From NCBI GenBank assembly GCA_014607495.2, contig CP053159.1, positions 14,143,501-14,207,500 on the forward strand: a stretch of 64,000 nt of DNA, in the 5' to 3' direction. The translations under genes and the position numbers were made by a program. Below are positions 24,670 to 35,500 of this stretch, one piece after another. How positions within the stretch are numbered: position 1 is the first letter of the stretch; each line of letters opens with the position of its first letter. This DNA is from Carposina sasakii (lineage: Eukaryota; Arthropoda; Insecta; Lepidoptera; Carposinidae). The notes below the pieces were generated by a model. That model saw only the letters and a program-made list of their open reading frames with translations. It made no database searches and was not told the origin of the DNA.

Positions 24670-25076
24670 ATGTTTTTAACATTAAGATTGCTTGCCAATA
24701 AACATCCATCTTTCGTAGCACGCACGGTTTTTGTAAAAGACAACAATGTTGATGATGCTTGCAGGCTTCTGAATAGAATTCTTGGAAAAGAAGGAATTCT
24801 GGAACAATACAGGCTGACCAGATTTTATGAGAAACCCTTTCAGGTATTTACCAACACATACTAAGATCGTAAAATTATTAAGTAGTGACTGCCATATAGG
24901 TAAGTCCGTTGACTGCTTTTGTAGAATTTGGTAAAAATCGTTGGTATTTGTGTTTGCAGACAAGACGTCGAGTGAACCACGAAAGATGCAAAGCAATTTA
25001 CAATGAGGATATGGGAAGAAAGATTCAATTTGTATTAAGAAAAAATCGTCATGAACCCTTTCCTGGATGTCATTAA
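24670..25076 (+). CDS. mRpS21: Small-subunit mitochondrial ribosomal protein S21 (bS21m), 96 aa
   Basis: Two exons, 24670-24843 and 24960-25076 (TAA), joined in phase 0. The protein has the S21 signature: FVARTVFVKDNNVDDACRLLNRIL near the N-terminus, then RFYEKP and a basic tail (TRRRVNHERCKAIYNEDMGR) ending in RKNRHEPFPGCH. Animal MRPS21 is about 87-96 aa with the same RTV...N(V)..A...LNRIL and R.YEKP blocks, so the length fits. It belongs to the mitochondrial small ribosomal subunit. It is head-to-head with the WDR49-like gene and tail-to-tail with oaf. Codon use is far less GC-rich than in its LYST and WDR26 neighbours. Confidence 0.95.
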
Positions 25077-25118
25077 TTACTTGGTAGTCCATAAAATAAG
25101 TTAGGTATACAAATTGTA

Positions 25119-25154
25119 AATAAACAAAAGTAGAACAGTTTTTAGAAATTTATT
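25119..25154. promoter_or_regulatory. Facing poly(A) signals of mRpS21 and oaf
   Basis: AATAAA on the plus strand at 25119-25124 (43 bp after the mRpS21 stop) and AATAAA on the minus strand at 25149-25154 (about 200 bp after the oaf stop). With normal cleavage distances the two transcripts would end on or past each other. Confidence 0.6.
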
Positions 25155-25353
25155 TACAGTTCTAGCTTAAAAATATAGTCTTAAGTGTATATGTTTTGTA
25201 CATACAAGATTCTAGCAAAATATTCACAACATTGCCTTGATTTACAATAAAACAATGCTGGCAATAGTAAAAAAGTAAGAAAGCTATACTTAAGATGACT
25301 AGGTACAGGTTTTGGCAATGAGGAAGATGGCTGCTGAGCCAACAGGTCCAGGG

Positions 25354-28115
25354 TCACATGTAGCTGACACATGTGTCTCTGCTGACTACATAGTAATGGT
25401 AACGGTAGCATCTGCGGCAGGTTTTGATTCCACATCGGTAACTTAGACCTCCTTGAGGTTTCCCTTTGCAGTACTTCAAACCACAGGGGTACCAATTGAC
25501 ACAAACCTGAAATAAATTATTTCAGCTGTATAAAACAATATCTATTCCATTAGACAATTTCCGTTTCTCTAACCAAATGTGTTTAATTTTTTTTTAGCAT
25601 TTAATGATAAATTAATTAGCAGAATATCAACATTGGCAATATAGGAAAATATTATTGCATACCTCTAAATGACATATGCATTCCTTGGTGGCTTCAATGT
25701 CTGTAGTACATGCTCCAATGGAGGGCTTCCCATCATCAGCATCAGATAGAGCTTGTGGCGGAAATGGAGTCACTGATGATTCATATGGTGACTGCTCTGA
25801 TCCTGTTGCATATTAATAATAATTATAATTTTACCATCAATATAGTACCAGATATATAACATTAATTTCTTGCTCCTGTTATTGTACAGTTTAGTTCAAG
25901 AGCAAACACTAGGATTCATACCAGGTCTAGGTGGCCAGCGCGCCAGGTCGGCGGCTCGCAGGAACACGTTGCTGCGAGCGCCCGCGCAGTGCCGTGCCGC
26001 CGCCGGGGACAGCCGCCGCGTGGCGTCTCCTGCCCACATAGTGGCTGTATTCTGTCTCCAACCTTTGTCCTCTTCTGCCACCCTTATTGTGCCTGGGTTT
26101 TTCTGTATTAATAATATGAGTTATAAAAAAATAAGCTCATTTTTGCTTATTTGTATATAATTATTAATTTACCTGTCTAAGTTTAGCCATTGCATCAGGA
26201 GCAATGAAGTCAGCCTGAGCCGCATGAGTAAGGAAGCAAAGAGTCTGTGTTCCGGACTGGCCAAGCTCCTCTTCTCCTGGAACCACTACCTTCATAGCCT
26301 CCACTTCCTGAACAACCAAATTAGGGTTCAAATATCAGATCAAGAGAATAATACATTTTGTTTCTAAAACCGGTGCCAGACATAGCTTCACTTGATTGAA
26401 CACTTGTTTGATTGCCATGTGTGGCTCCAGACTTTGAACAAAGATTTGCACTTTGCCATGCGGTGTCGGTTTTTTAGCACACATCAAAGCGTTCAAAGTT
26501 GAATGTGTTTAAATGTTTGTGGAGCCTGCCAGACTTGCGCGAGCATTGTTGAGCAAAACGGTTGTGTTAGACTGTATTGAAATGGTAGTTAAAATTCATT
26601 AAATACACATAGGTGCCTTGTTCTATTACGGTACATTTCACAAATCTACTCGGGCCTTCTTGGGTGTTTCCTAAAATTTTGTTGCACACATAAAAAATTA
26701 TTACATGTACAATAAATAATAAAATTGTCGTCCATCTTGTTTGTTGTCTACCAGCGTACTGTGGAGTAAAGTCTTTGCAAAACATATCTGGCAGGTTGCG
26801 CCAATATGTGTTCAAATGTGTTTTCAAAGTATTCAAAGTGTGCAAATCTTTGAAGCTATGTCCGGCAAAGGGGTAACAAAATACTTACATTTGTAAAGTC
26901 TACAAGTTGAGATATAAAAATACCATCTAATCTTAAGAACTCCAGTGTGACTGTGTCATCAGACACATTTGCTGTTATGTTTTCTTGCATAACATCACCC
27001 TAAAATAGCAAAAATTAAAAAACAAGGTAATCAACACAATTATGTTATTACAAGCAAAAGAGGCCTTTATATGGAAAATAGAATAAACCCCAACTGTTTA
27101 GATATTCAACAAACACCTATCCACATTAGAATATTGGAGGAAGAAGAGACAGCCGCCCATGATACAAGAATATAAAATACTGGAGGAGATTGATAAATTT
27201 TAAAGGAAATTAGTACATTTCACAAACACTCGGGCCTTCTTCTTGGGTGTTTCCTAACACACATAAAAAATTATTACATGTACAATAAATAATAAAATTG
27301 ACAAAATCATTTTATATTGATTGGTAATAATAACAAACAATATCTACTTCATATTTTAAATTGACTCATGTGATAAGTAAAATTAAATTAATTAGTTTAC
27401 ACATAAAAAACTATTACAAACAATATCTACTTCATATTTTAAATTGACTCATGTGATAAGTAAAATTAAATTAATTAGTATACACATAAAAAACTGCTCC
27501 CTTTGATAAGAGAATTCACTGGCACATAATCATAGTTTGGCCTGAATATGAATAGTACTTAAAGTATAAGCAGTGCTTTATAATGAACCTGTAAATCCTA
27601 TACCTTCAATAATGTCACTGTTTACACTGCAATAACAGCAGAATGGACAGGATAAGGTATACGTTTTTAAGTTATAAGGAGATTTATATAGAAGGATATA
27701 TGAGGCCACCAGAACCAGAGTGGCCTAAACCACAATTTGTGAAAATATTAGTTAAGCACGACAATGCCCCTTTCAAACCCCCAAGCTCAAAGCCAGAGTG
27801 GCTCAAAGGTAATTTCAGTAAACAATCATAATGACATAAAAAAAATATGTTGTGGCATCTTGATTCTTATTAAAATATTAATAGAGCATAGTATTTTGGC
27901 ATATATCCACATATTCGTATTTTGTATTTGGGCCACTCTGGTTCTGGTGGCCTCATATATATTTCAGATATTTCAAACTAAATAAATGCAATTAGATCCC
28001 AACCATAATTTCCGTCTCGTAAAATCATTCATACCTGATTTCTTACATTGATAAGTAATTGTAGATTTGTTGGCGAGATAAAAAGATATAAAAGAACCAG
28101 TTTTATAATGAACAT
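25354..28115 (-). CDS. oaf: Out at first secreted protein, 266 aa
   Basis: Six exons in phase: 28115-28035, 26999-26889, 26307-26173, 26102-25922, 25802-25663 and 25506-25354 (TGA). They total 801 nt. Exon 1 encodes a short hydrophobic signal sequence (MFIIKLVLLYLFISPTNLQ) followed by LLINVRNQ. The conserved core follows (GDVMQENITANVSDDTVTLEF, FISQLVDF, CFLTHAAQADFIAPDAMAKL, then KNPGTIR). The Cys-rich C-terminus CICHLEVCVNWYPCGLKYCKG and YRCGIKTC matches the OAF family ending. Human OAF is 273 aa, close to this. The protein is predicted to be secreted; in Drosophila oaf is an essential developmental gene next to decapentaplegic, and its molecular role is not settled. A 410-bp retroposon sits 63 bp upstream of the ATG. 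Confidence 0.95.
26630..27303 (+). repeat. Dispersed duplication inside an oaf intron
   Basis: About 95 bp at 26630-26730 (CTCGGGCCTTCTTGGGTGTTTCC ... ATTATTACATGTACAATAAA) recurs at 27210-27303, with a small deletion between the two blocks. Same orientation, about 580 bp apart. Confidence 0.8.
27333..27495 (+). repeat. 83-bp tandem duplication in the oaf first intron
   Basis: CAATATCTACTTCATATTTT and the following 60 bp start at 27338 and again at 27421, period 83 bp, almost unchanged. Confidence 0.85.
27696..27960. repeat. Perfect 30-bp inverted repeat around a small ORF
   Basis: ATATATGAGGCCACCAGAAC plus ten more bases at 27696-27725 is the exact reverse complement of 27931-27960, with a 205-bp loop. 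The left arm lies in a 62-codon ORF (27643-27831) with two related Pro-rich segments (RPPEPEWPK and KPPSSKPEWLK). I do not recognise this ORF. Confidence 0.8.
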
Positions 28116-28177
28116 TATGTTCAAACAAATTAATTAAAACAACAAAACACCAATTTAATAAAATGCATTTTATTTGG

Positions 28178-28589
28178 CTTGTTTTTTTTTGTTTGTTTAG
28201 TTTATCCCGAAGGAAAGGAAAGGGAAACTAAGCCCATACAGCCATTGTCTTTAGTAAATGATTTCTGAATTTATGATGGATGATAATAATGATGATGAAT
28301 GGAAACGTCAGGAAAATCCTCAAGAACAAGTGTAAAGTTAGTTAAAATGAAAAATAATTGCAGAATCAACTTACATGGGCCCATGAAGAGATCGTATTCC
28401 GGCTAAAGTTTTACTCAGCTTACCTGCATAAAACCATGTACACGCACTAGATTCACATAACAAGTAATCAAAATATAACTTATCTACTAGAAAACATCAC
28501 TTTACGGACACATGCAAGCCATTTACAATTTTTTTTTTTTTTTCACAAGAAAATTACACCTGCACCCTTCCAGCTTTTCCCGCCGAATC
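28178..28589 (-). mobile_element. 410-bp poly(A) retroposon, full-length copy 2
   Basis: Reverse orientation: a T-rich tail at 28178, 5' end GATTCGGCGGGAAAAGC at 28589. GCATTTTATTTGG flanks it at 28165-28177 and 28590-28602, a 13-bp target duplication. It lies in the oaf/WDR26 head-to-head interval, 63 bp upstream of the oaf ATG and on the same strand as oaf. Confidence 0.92.
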
Positions 28590-29352
28590 GCATTTTATTT
28601 GGATTTTTTTGGAAATTTATTGACAGATGACATTACATTGATTTAACAGCTTCTTAAAATTATCCCAAACCAAAGAAATCAGTCATACAGCCAAAAGTCA
28701 TCGCCTAATGATTTAGTGGTAATGATAAGCTGGGTGAACCATATGTAAATTTTTACTAAAATGTACAAAATCTGAAACAATTATATTTTCTGATTGAATT
28801 GTTATTTATTATATTATACTATCCATAGACTTTTCCATTTTTAGGTCAGACATGATTTTGTATGAAAAAAATTTTTTTGACTGCCTTTAGGAATAGGTTA
28901 AAAAATTAAAGCCTAATCGATCTAGTACATTACACGCAAATGCCATTTCTCAAATAAAATGAGAAGTTATGGGAATTCATGTAATAATCCAGTTATCAAT
29001 AACTATTTAAACATTTTAGAAGAATAATGATATTAAATAACCAATTGAAATATTAATTAAAGTATATAAAAAATATTTTTAAATAATTGCGTACCGATCC
29101 GATGCCATTTATAAGCACGTACGTGAAATGGAGAATGGGGCGATGTTGCACAAAGCGAGGAAAGACAGCTGTCGTTTCATTTGCAGCTGATTTTTGTGTA
29201 CGCTTTGTGTTTTAAACCACTAATCTATTTTGATCGACTAGTTGTTATAGCGATCAACTGTCCTATTAGATTTTTTTATCGTTTAAAGTGTACAGTTGAA
29301 AACGATTGAAAACAAAAGGTGGCTCTGCTGTCTAGTATCGAACAAAGGCTGA

Positions 29353-29574
29353 TGGTCCATTGAGGTCGGGTGGTGCGTAGCTGCCGTGACGTCACTCGGG
29401 CAAAACGACTCGGCCGATGCGGGCGCGCTAGGGGGGTCGGGGTCGGCGCTGGGCAGGCGGAGAGCGCGCGGACGCGGGCCCGAGGACAGCCTGGCCTCCA
29501 CTGATTCCGGGGACGAGGGCTCGGGGCAGAGGCCGCCGCGCAAGCGGACCCGCAGGCTGTCGCCGCCCGCCGCC
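29353..29574 (+). other. Open frame upstream of the WDR26 ATG
   Basis: From just after an in-frame TGA at 29350-29352 to the ATG at 29575 the WDR26 frame has no stop and no ATG. It encodes an acidic/Ser stretch and a basic NLS-like cluster (STDSGDEGSGQRPPRKRTRR), like the low-complexity N-termini of other WDR26 proteins. It could be 5' UTR, part of a longer CDS fed by an unseen upstream exon, or read from a non-AUG start. Confidence 0.45.
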
Positions 29575-32500
29575 ATGCTCAACGGCACGCACGTCAACGG
29601 CGACGCGCCGCGCAACGGCGACCACTCCGCCCCTGGGCCGCCCGGAGCCCGCATGCCGCAGACGGACCAGGAGATCGTGCGCCTCATCGGGCAGCACCTC
29701 CTCTCTGTCGGGCTCGAGTAAGTAACTCCCCGCTACCACTGATAGTGACAAAATTAACTGACACATCTATATTTTGCACTGCAAGAAGTGGTCTTTCTAA
29801 TGATCGGGTATCCGATGCTGAATCACTTTAAATAGGCTCTATGTTAGTTTTGCTGAGGAGGCAAACAGAAGGCCTAACAACATTTAGTTATAGAAACAGA
29901 AGACAGGTAGGTAGCAAGTAGGGTGCAAGCCAATGTTAGCCTGTAATTAGCTCATACTGCACTTCATGGGCTATGTTAAGAATTGCACTGTAACATTGAT
30001 GATCATACTTTAGCTATTTTATCTTTGTTTAGGCCTCTTTGGTACCATAGTCATACTGTCTTATTCATATCAAACTGTAGGCAAGCAATGTGAACAAACT
30101 TGTTAGTCTACATTTTAGTTAAATACTGTGGTTGATTCTGACTGCCATTCTTAATCCTAACATTAAAATTAGTTATGCCTGTCCCTCTCCATTCCTATTG
30201 TAAATGGTTGGGACAGAAAGGGACAGGTAGAACAAATGTTTAGTTATGATTGTTTGTGGTTTTTTTAAAAATATTAAATCGGTTTATGCTTGACCAAAAC
30301 ACGCCTGATGGTAAGCACCATTGCAGTCTAAGATGGAGCTTGCTTGCCTAAAAAAACTGGTTCACTCTAGACTTAAATACCGCAAGATTATAGTTCATGG
30401 GGAACAGGGATTCAGGCAGGCAGGGTGGTCAGAATTGACCAAATACCTAGTTAGTGTCTGAACTTAAGTTGGTATAATAGATTAAAATGGAGAGTGTTAT
30501 CATTTATTGTTATTACTATGATTGACCTGTCATTGACCCATTGTAAACCAACAGGGTTAAAAAATACCTGACTGATAGCATACATATATATATGTATATA
30601 AATATATACATATGTAGGTACTATATGTAACATTGTCCTATCCTAATATTTACATATTCCAGTAATAATCCTTTAAAATATAATTGTTACTCTATCATTG
30701 TTCTAAATTTGATACAGATCTGTTTAGCTTTCTCTATTGTTTACTAATGATGTAGGTAAGGTGGAATGTAATGTAGGTAAGGTTGTATGTACTTGATCTA
30801 TCAATTTCAATATTGTTATAGTATTACTATATAGGTTACAGTACAATGTCAACTAACTGCAAGGTTAAGACATGGCCTTGAATAGTCAATCCATTTGTAA
30901 CAATAGTGACCATCAGTGAGCTGATATAAACAAGGCATTAAGGAAATCTAATAAGAACTAGGTAAATCTTTGTGTTTATGTCAACTATTATTGTAATGGT
31001 AATGAAATAATAATAAGTAACTTATACTAGAAGATATCCAAGCACTTATTTAGTTATTAGATATTTATTATTAGATAATTACCAATAATTATGATGATAA
31101 TAATGTTGCAAGTGCTTGGATGTGAACATATACACTAAATGACTATACATACTCATATTCATAGTTAAGCTTTCCTGAAATCTATTTCGAATCTTCTTGG
31201 AATTAGGATGGAGTAAAACTCAAACATGAACTGTAGAGACCACTCAAGATTTGGGGCTAGCCCAAACCTTTTTGGCATTAGTGTATGGTATAAACAATAG
31301 TTGATTCTAATCAACACCTTGCCTGCAACACTGCAAGCAATATGAGGAGTATGTTATTTATCTATGTATCTAGCTGCAATATAAGACCTTAATGGGCTAA
31401 CCTAACCTAACGTGCGACTAGGTTAACCTATAGTATAGGGGATGTGTTCCTCGCAGACGCAGCGCGGCGCTGCTGATGGAGGAGTCGGGGCTGCACTTGG
31501 AGCACCCGGCGGCCGCCACACTGCGTGCGCACGTCCTCTGTGGAGACTGGGTGAAGGCCGATCACGACCTGCGCGCGCTGCAGGCGCTGCTGCACGACTC
31601 GCCGCACGTCAACCAGACCAAACTCGCCGTGAGTACATGTATATACGCACGGCTGCACCCGTATGATGAGTTTGGAGAGAGCGAGATGTCTCACTTTTCA
31701 ACGTCAAATCCACAGAGCTAAGTAATAACTAGACAAGGCAAGTGTTTCTACTTGGTGTGTGAAAAGGGATTGCAGACCACTTCTATCAGCCCTAATTCAT
31801 TAAGTTCTGACTCGAGAACGAGTGTCTATTCTAATTCCTTAAGTCTATTTTTTACATGTAAAGTACATACACTTAAATGAAATTGTATTATGCGTTACAA
31901 TTACATACACTTAGTTTATCTAGTTATTAATAGCTCTGTGAATTTGACGTTAAAAAGCGAGACATCTCGCTTTCACCAAATTCATGATACGGGTGCTGGC
32001 CAACAAAGACAAAAGCCGGACAGACCAGACAGTTTGGCCGGACAGACCAGACAGTTTGGCCGGACATTTGAGTTTAAAAGTCGACTCGTGCCTGCTGTCG
32101 GCCACGATAGACACACGCTTCATTGCGAAATTTACCTATGAAAAGCCAAAACAAAAGTGTCCAAGCTGTTTATTTTGACTGGACACGTAATCAACCAGCT
32201 TTGTCCCTCTGTGCCGATGTGTAGTAGCCAGAAATGCAGGATCATAAAGGACCTACATATTTATGTATCTAAAGTTCAGTACAGCTTGTTTAGGTGTTTG
32301 CCTTTGTTTCATTATAGTTAATATTAATATAATAATAATTAGTGGTTTACTAATTTACTAATTTCTATAATCCTGAGGATGCCACGGTTGTTGGCGAAAC
32401 ATATGTAGATTATTTATCTAGTTTTTGATTTTGGAATAATGCAATGTATTGTCTTGCATTCTAGGTGCTCGGGTCTGGTTTCTCGTGGCGATTGTAGTTA

Positions 32501-35500
32501 GTGCATGTGCCTGTTTTCGCAGTTATGAGTTATCAGATCCGAGGGTCAGTGGAGGGTGTAGGGCCCGGTGGTGGGCGCACCCATAGTGAATATGAATATC
32601 AGAAAATGCACATAAATTATCATCATCTTGGCACTTTTTCAAAGACATGTTACTCATCATAACAAAATGTTATTTTTCTTAGCTGTCTTAATTCATATGT
32701 AAGTGAGAGTCATTGTTTCGTTTTGTGGTCACTGAATACGTCATCGTGTTAATATCCTACTCAATCTGCATTTTTATTAGCTACATTCAACTTTCTTATT
32801 CATTTTTTGCAGTCGCGTTTTGTAGTTCTTGAATTTTGTAGATAGAAGTTTCCTGGACTTATTCACTTGGAAAACAGATAAAAATATGTACATCATTGTA
32901 CTCGTATTGTACTGTTTACCTATATATTATACGTCGCTCTTTTTTTATTGTCCTTTATTGATATCCCAATATATTGTGTACTCGTATAATAATTTAGGCT
33001 GTCTTGATTGATGAGGAAAGGTAACGGACAGGGCGGCAAAGATACGTTTCTCTTTATAATAATCATGTTATAAAATTATTAATCATTTCATTAATAATCA
33101 TGTTAGTATCCATACTGATTGTCACGATAATTAATTACCTATACGTACATACTAAAAGAATTAATTTGTGTACCTAGCTAACTAGGCAGAGATGGTTGTG
33201 GTTTATGACTTAGGTGTTCAAATGTACATTTTTGTTTGATTGTTGCATAAGGTAAGAATTCAAGCTATTTCAGTACCTACCATGTACCTACATTGCTGTG
33301 GCACGTGTGACAATGTAGTTCGTTTATCACGTACTTCTATGATACAAATATGTCTCGCACCACATAGTGCAGGTAAATATAAAACACGTCGCATTATGCA
33401 AACAATGTTTATAAAATATTAACTTGTTATGGCGCCTAAAAGCAAGCACGAACTTTTTTTTACGTACTATAACGGAATCGTATCGTCAGAGTCCCAAATA
33501 GATTTTGCTTATGTAACGTTAGCGCAGTGTAATAAAGTTGTTTACCCTACCTACAGGGGCCTTAGTCAATGTAACAATTTTTACAGTGACATAGAAGTTC
33601 TGTAAGTTATCGATCCATTATTTACACCAATAGCGTTTGACTTCATCACGCTATTTAAGGAACGTGCGAAAAGAAGACTTCCTATTGGAGGGAATGATTT
33701 GATAACTTTGCGATCTTCGCAGTCACTGTTAAAGATCCCGATCATTATGAATGAAGTGAGCGTCCTCAAGAGAGTGTTGTACCTCGTCCCTCAGGAGATG
33801 AAGTTCGTGGTGCTGGAGCAGAAGTACCTGGAGGCGCTGGAGGCGGGGCGCGCGCTGGACGCGCTGCACGTGCTGCGCAACGAGCTGACGCCGCTCGGGC
33901 ACGACACGCGGCGTGTGCACCGTCTGTCTGCGCTCATGATGTGCGCCGACGCCGCGCAGCTGCGGGCACGCGCCGCCTGGGCCGGCGCCGGGCCTGCCAG
34001 CCGCCAGGCGGTGCTGCGGCTAGTGCAGGTAGGGTGCCAGGCTCGCCAGCCGCCAGGCGGTGCTGCGGCTGGTGCAGGTAGATAGATAGAAAAACTGTGG
34101 CCACAAAAAGGTGCATGTGGCTGAACTATGTGGGGCAAACGGGTCCAGGTATGTACAGGCCAAATGAGTGTGGGAAGGAGCAAGGCGAGTGCAGGTGGGA
34201 GGACACGACTGCAGGTACAAATTAGCCCAAACAATTTAAGTTTCTATTATGGGCTGTTCTATTCCCAAGAACCTAAAAAGGGTTCTTCTAGAAATCTTCA
34301 ACATAGAGAAATGAACATTAATGTTACATTACATAGGTTTTATTATTTTGTGGAATAGTGTATCTACATAGAAGGCTTCACTTTTGTCATAATTTTCAAC
34401 ACCTGTAATTAATCGTCACTTTTAAACCCACGCCATTTGACCCTACTCATACCAATCCGTCATGTCCGCGCTACAACCCCGCCGCTCCCCGCAGAACGTG
34501 CTCCCCCCCACGCTGATGATGTCGCCGCTGCGCCTGCGCGCGTTGCTGTCGCAGGCGGCGGCGCAGCAGGCGGCGCGCTGCCGCTTCCACGTGGCGCCGC
34601 GCCGCGCCGCGCCCCCCGCGCCCCCCGCACCAGACTCGCCCGCCGGCGACATCGAGTGGGACATCCCCTTCTCACTGCTGGCCGACCATCGCTGCGAGCC
34701 GGACGCCTTCCCCATACACTGTCTGCAGGTGAGGATTAGGTGGCTAACATGATCATCCAGTGGAGGTTTTACTTTATTTATATACCGTAATATCGGGGCG
34801 TATTTCCATTCTGTCCAAGGCCAGTACCCAAGGGTATAAAACTAATCACCTACATGTACCTACATAAAAATATACATATTGAAGACGGGTCAGTAAATTT
34901 ATTTCATTATTCGTGAAAATAAGGTAGAGGTTTGTTTTATTATTTAAGTATGAATATCTTGTTTGTTATGCTGGTTGTCTGTCCCTCCCTCTGTATGATG
35001 CGGTTTTTTTTTAATAGAGCCAACTGACTGCGCCAGAAAGTGGGTTATGTTTTTCGAGTGTAAGTATTGTATTTCTTTGGCACGCTCTAGTAGAACCTAA
35101 ACGGTTTGTCGCATTTGAGCTAGCGAGGTGTCATTAGATTCGTTTTAGTCGTGAGAGGTAGACACTGTGTCAAAAATTTTACGTTGTCGGTTTTTTATTT
35201 AAACAAATAAATGATTACAGCTATTGTTCTGACCGTCAGGTGCTGAACGAGCACTGTGACGAGGTGTGGTTCTGTCAGTGGTCTCCGGACGGGTCGCGCC
35301 TGGCCTCAGGCTCTAAAGACAACACCGTTATGATCTGGGACTTCGATCCCGTCGCCAAGCGCCTGTCCTTCAGGTGAGTGCCTAGAGGAACCACTCCAGC
35401 AGGGCTCTTACGTAACTTGCAGTAGCAAAGCTGACTGCGATAGCGATCGAGCTGTCCCCATATAATCAACAGTGTGACAGATCAAACATTTTGACGTGAA

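Noticed and set aside
27643..27831. 62-codon Pro-rich ORF as a gene
   Set aside because: Lies in an oaf intron, overlaps an inverted-repeat arm, and matches no family I know.
29283..29766. Minus-strand ORFs over WDR26 exon 1
   Set aside because: GC-rich antisense shadows of the WDR26 coding frame.
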